Assembly (NCBI RefSeq): GCF_900167975.1
Contig: NZ_FUZU01000002.1
Span: 813,501-877,500, forward strand
Reading direction: 5' to 3'
DNA: 64,000 bases
DNA from: Ohtaekwangia koreensis
GTDB lineage: Bacteria > Bacteroidota > Bacteroidia > Cytophagales > Cyclobacteriaceae
The translations under genes and the position numbers were made by a program. The notes under the pieces were generated by a model. It saw nothing but the letters and a program-made list of their open reading frames with translations, ran no database searches and was not told where the DNA came from. Below are positions 63,283 through 64,000 of this stretch, piece by piece (the first letter of the stretch is position 1; every line of letters starts with the position of its first letter).

Positions 63283-63702
63283 CCACACCGTTGGACTTAA
63301 TAGGTGTTGCTGCGCCAACTTTAGCTTGCTTCCCTCATCATTGCGTAACATATAGGGCACCATATATACCTTAAAGGGGTTATGGACGAATCGCCTATAG
63401 AGGGTATTTTTCAGTTCTATCCCGAAATACTCCAAATACGCTATCAAAGTTTTCCCGCTGCCATGCCATATTTGAACGTTACTTCTGAATGATGGAGTGA
63501 TTCAGTGTAACGAACTATGGGGAGGCTCCTTGTCGGGTTAAAAATCGAATACTGAATTGACAAGGAGGCTCACCCGCCAAATTGATATTGTCACTATCGA
63601 ATGGGATAGAAATAAAGGGCTCTGCATACCTCTTCATGTTCTGGTTGGTAGCAGAGTTCCTTTTCCTCACCGGCCCCTACACGCAAACACAACAACTACA
63701 AT
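63283..63702. other. 420-base gene-free region with three hairpins
   Basis: No convincing gene is found on either strand (short open frames lack signal or family features). It holds CTGAAT/ATTCAG (63485-63490, 63500-63505), a 12-base arm pair with one mismatch (63523-63534, 63559-63570) and a 10-pair stem with a one-base bulge (63620-63630, 63647-63656). GGAGGCTC occurs twice (63521-63528, 63564-63571). The region leads into the TonB-type receptor gene. Confidence 0.7.
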
Positions 63703-64000
63703 ATGAAACCTCTTTACCTGTTTTTGTTTTTATTATTTCTGAGCCCGTTGATGGTATGCGGCCAGTCAGGATCCATACGCGGTGTTGTAAAAACATCGGA
63801 TGGCAATCCGGCAGAATTTGTAAACATCGCCATTGAAGGAACTTCGAAAGGAGATATAGCGGATAAGAATGGAAAATTCGAGATCCGGAATGTTGCCCCC
63901 GGCAACTATATATTGGTTGCTTCTTTCATCGGACTTGAAAACACACAACAACCTGTAGAAGTCAAACCTGGCGAAACAGTTACCGTTGATTTTATTCTGA
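63703..64000 (+). CDS. Outer-membrane receptor, N-terminal part only
   Basis: About 99 residues are visible before the window ends. A signal peptide (MKPLYLFLFLLFLSPLMVCG) is followed by a carboxypeptidase-like regulatory beta-sandwich: GSIRGVVKTSDGNPAEFVNI, GTSKGDIADKNGKFEI, NVAPGNYILVASFIGLE. This module is the usual N-terminal domain of SusC-like and TonB-dependent siderophore receptors. The plug and barrel should follow beyond base 64000; the substrate cannot be read. The upstream 420 bases are structured. Confidence 0.8.
   Translation, partial: MKPLYLFLFLLFLSPLMVCGQSGSIRGVVKTSDGNPAEFVNIAIEGTSKGDIADKNGKFEIRNVAPGNYILVASFIGLENTQQPVEVKPGETVTVDFIL

Noticed and set aside
63136-63447. 103-codon minus-strand open frame in and after ruvX
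   Set aside because: Half overlaps ruvX; no signal, family motif or promoter.
63500-63660. Known riboswitch (cobalamin or thiamine diphosphate) before the receptor
   Set aside because: The conserved box sequences of those classes are not found in order.
63582-63836. Plus-strand open frame across the receptor start
   Set aside because: It runs in a different frame from the receptor signal peptide, which is far more convincing.

Overview
The window is chromosomal DNA of a member of the Bacteroidota, most likely order Cytophagales. The evidence is a type IX secretion/gliding set (a PorP/SprF-like protein, gldK, gldL, gldM, gldN and sprE), TAnnTTTG -7 promoter elements, very few Shine-Dalgarno-like sequences, an extended NusB, a bacillithiol-type YtxJ, a two-domain-fused E1 dehydrogenase, and an F-type ATP synthase operon without the beta and epsilon genes. 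Genus and species cannot be fixed from the sequence alone. I saw no tRNA, rRNA, CRISPR array, insertion sequence or phage gene.

Layout. 1-11.7 kb is housekeeping and small envelope genes: a truncated ABC exporter, a lipoprotein, gpmI, nadC, recX, DinB, ATP-grasp, LysE, LD-carboxypeptidase, DUF1573, YtxH and nusB. 11.9-18.3 kb holds two ABC half-exporters with complementary degenerate ATP sites, separated by two paralogous beta-barrel genes, then an M16 peptidase. 18.4-28.7 kb has a large propeller sensor kinase, the E1 alpha-beta fusion, a very basic exported repeat protein, YtxJ, a barrel protein, an aldo/keto reductase and a DoxX-like protein. 28.8-35.4 kb has uvrA, a LytS/LytTR two-component pair and hemW.

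35.5-49.9 kb is the secretion region. DUF4271 and hemD come first, then PorP/SprF-like and gldKLMN on the plus strand, ending in a strong terminator. The convergent minus-strand operon is sprE, a class A penicillin-binding protein and uvrC. GldN carries an internal segment that looks like a CBM5/12 carbohydrate-binding module, which I consider the most unusual protein feature here.

50.0-57.4 kb runs from an M23 endopeptidase and a bactofilin straight into the ATP synthase genes atpZ, two small genes, and atpBEFHAG. Strong hairpins lie after atpE and after atpA, the two subunits needed in multiple copies, and an intrinsic terminator follows atpG. 57.4-63.3 kb has a UbiA-like/methyltransferase pair, a saccharopine/alanine dehydrogenase-like enzyme, a C-terminal processing protease, an ScdA-like hemerythrin protein and ruvX. 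The last 700 bases are a structured, gene-free leader in front of a truncated outer-membrane receptor gene.

All homology statements rest on reading motifs in the translated sequence; no database search was run.
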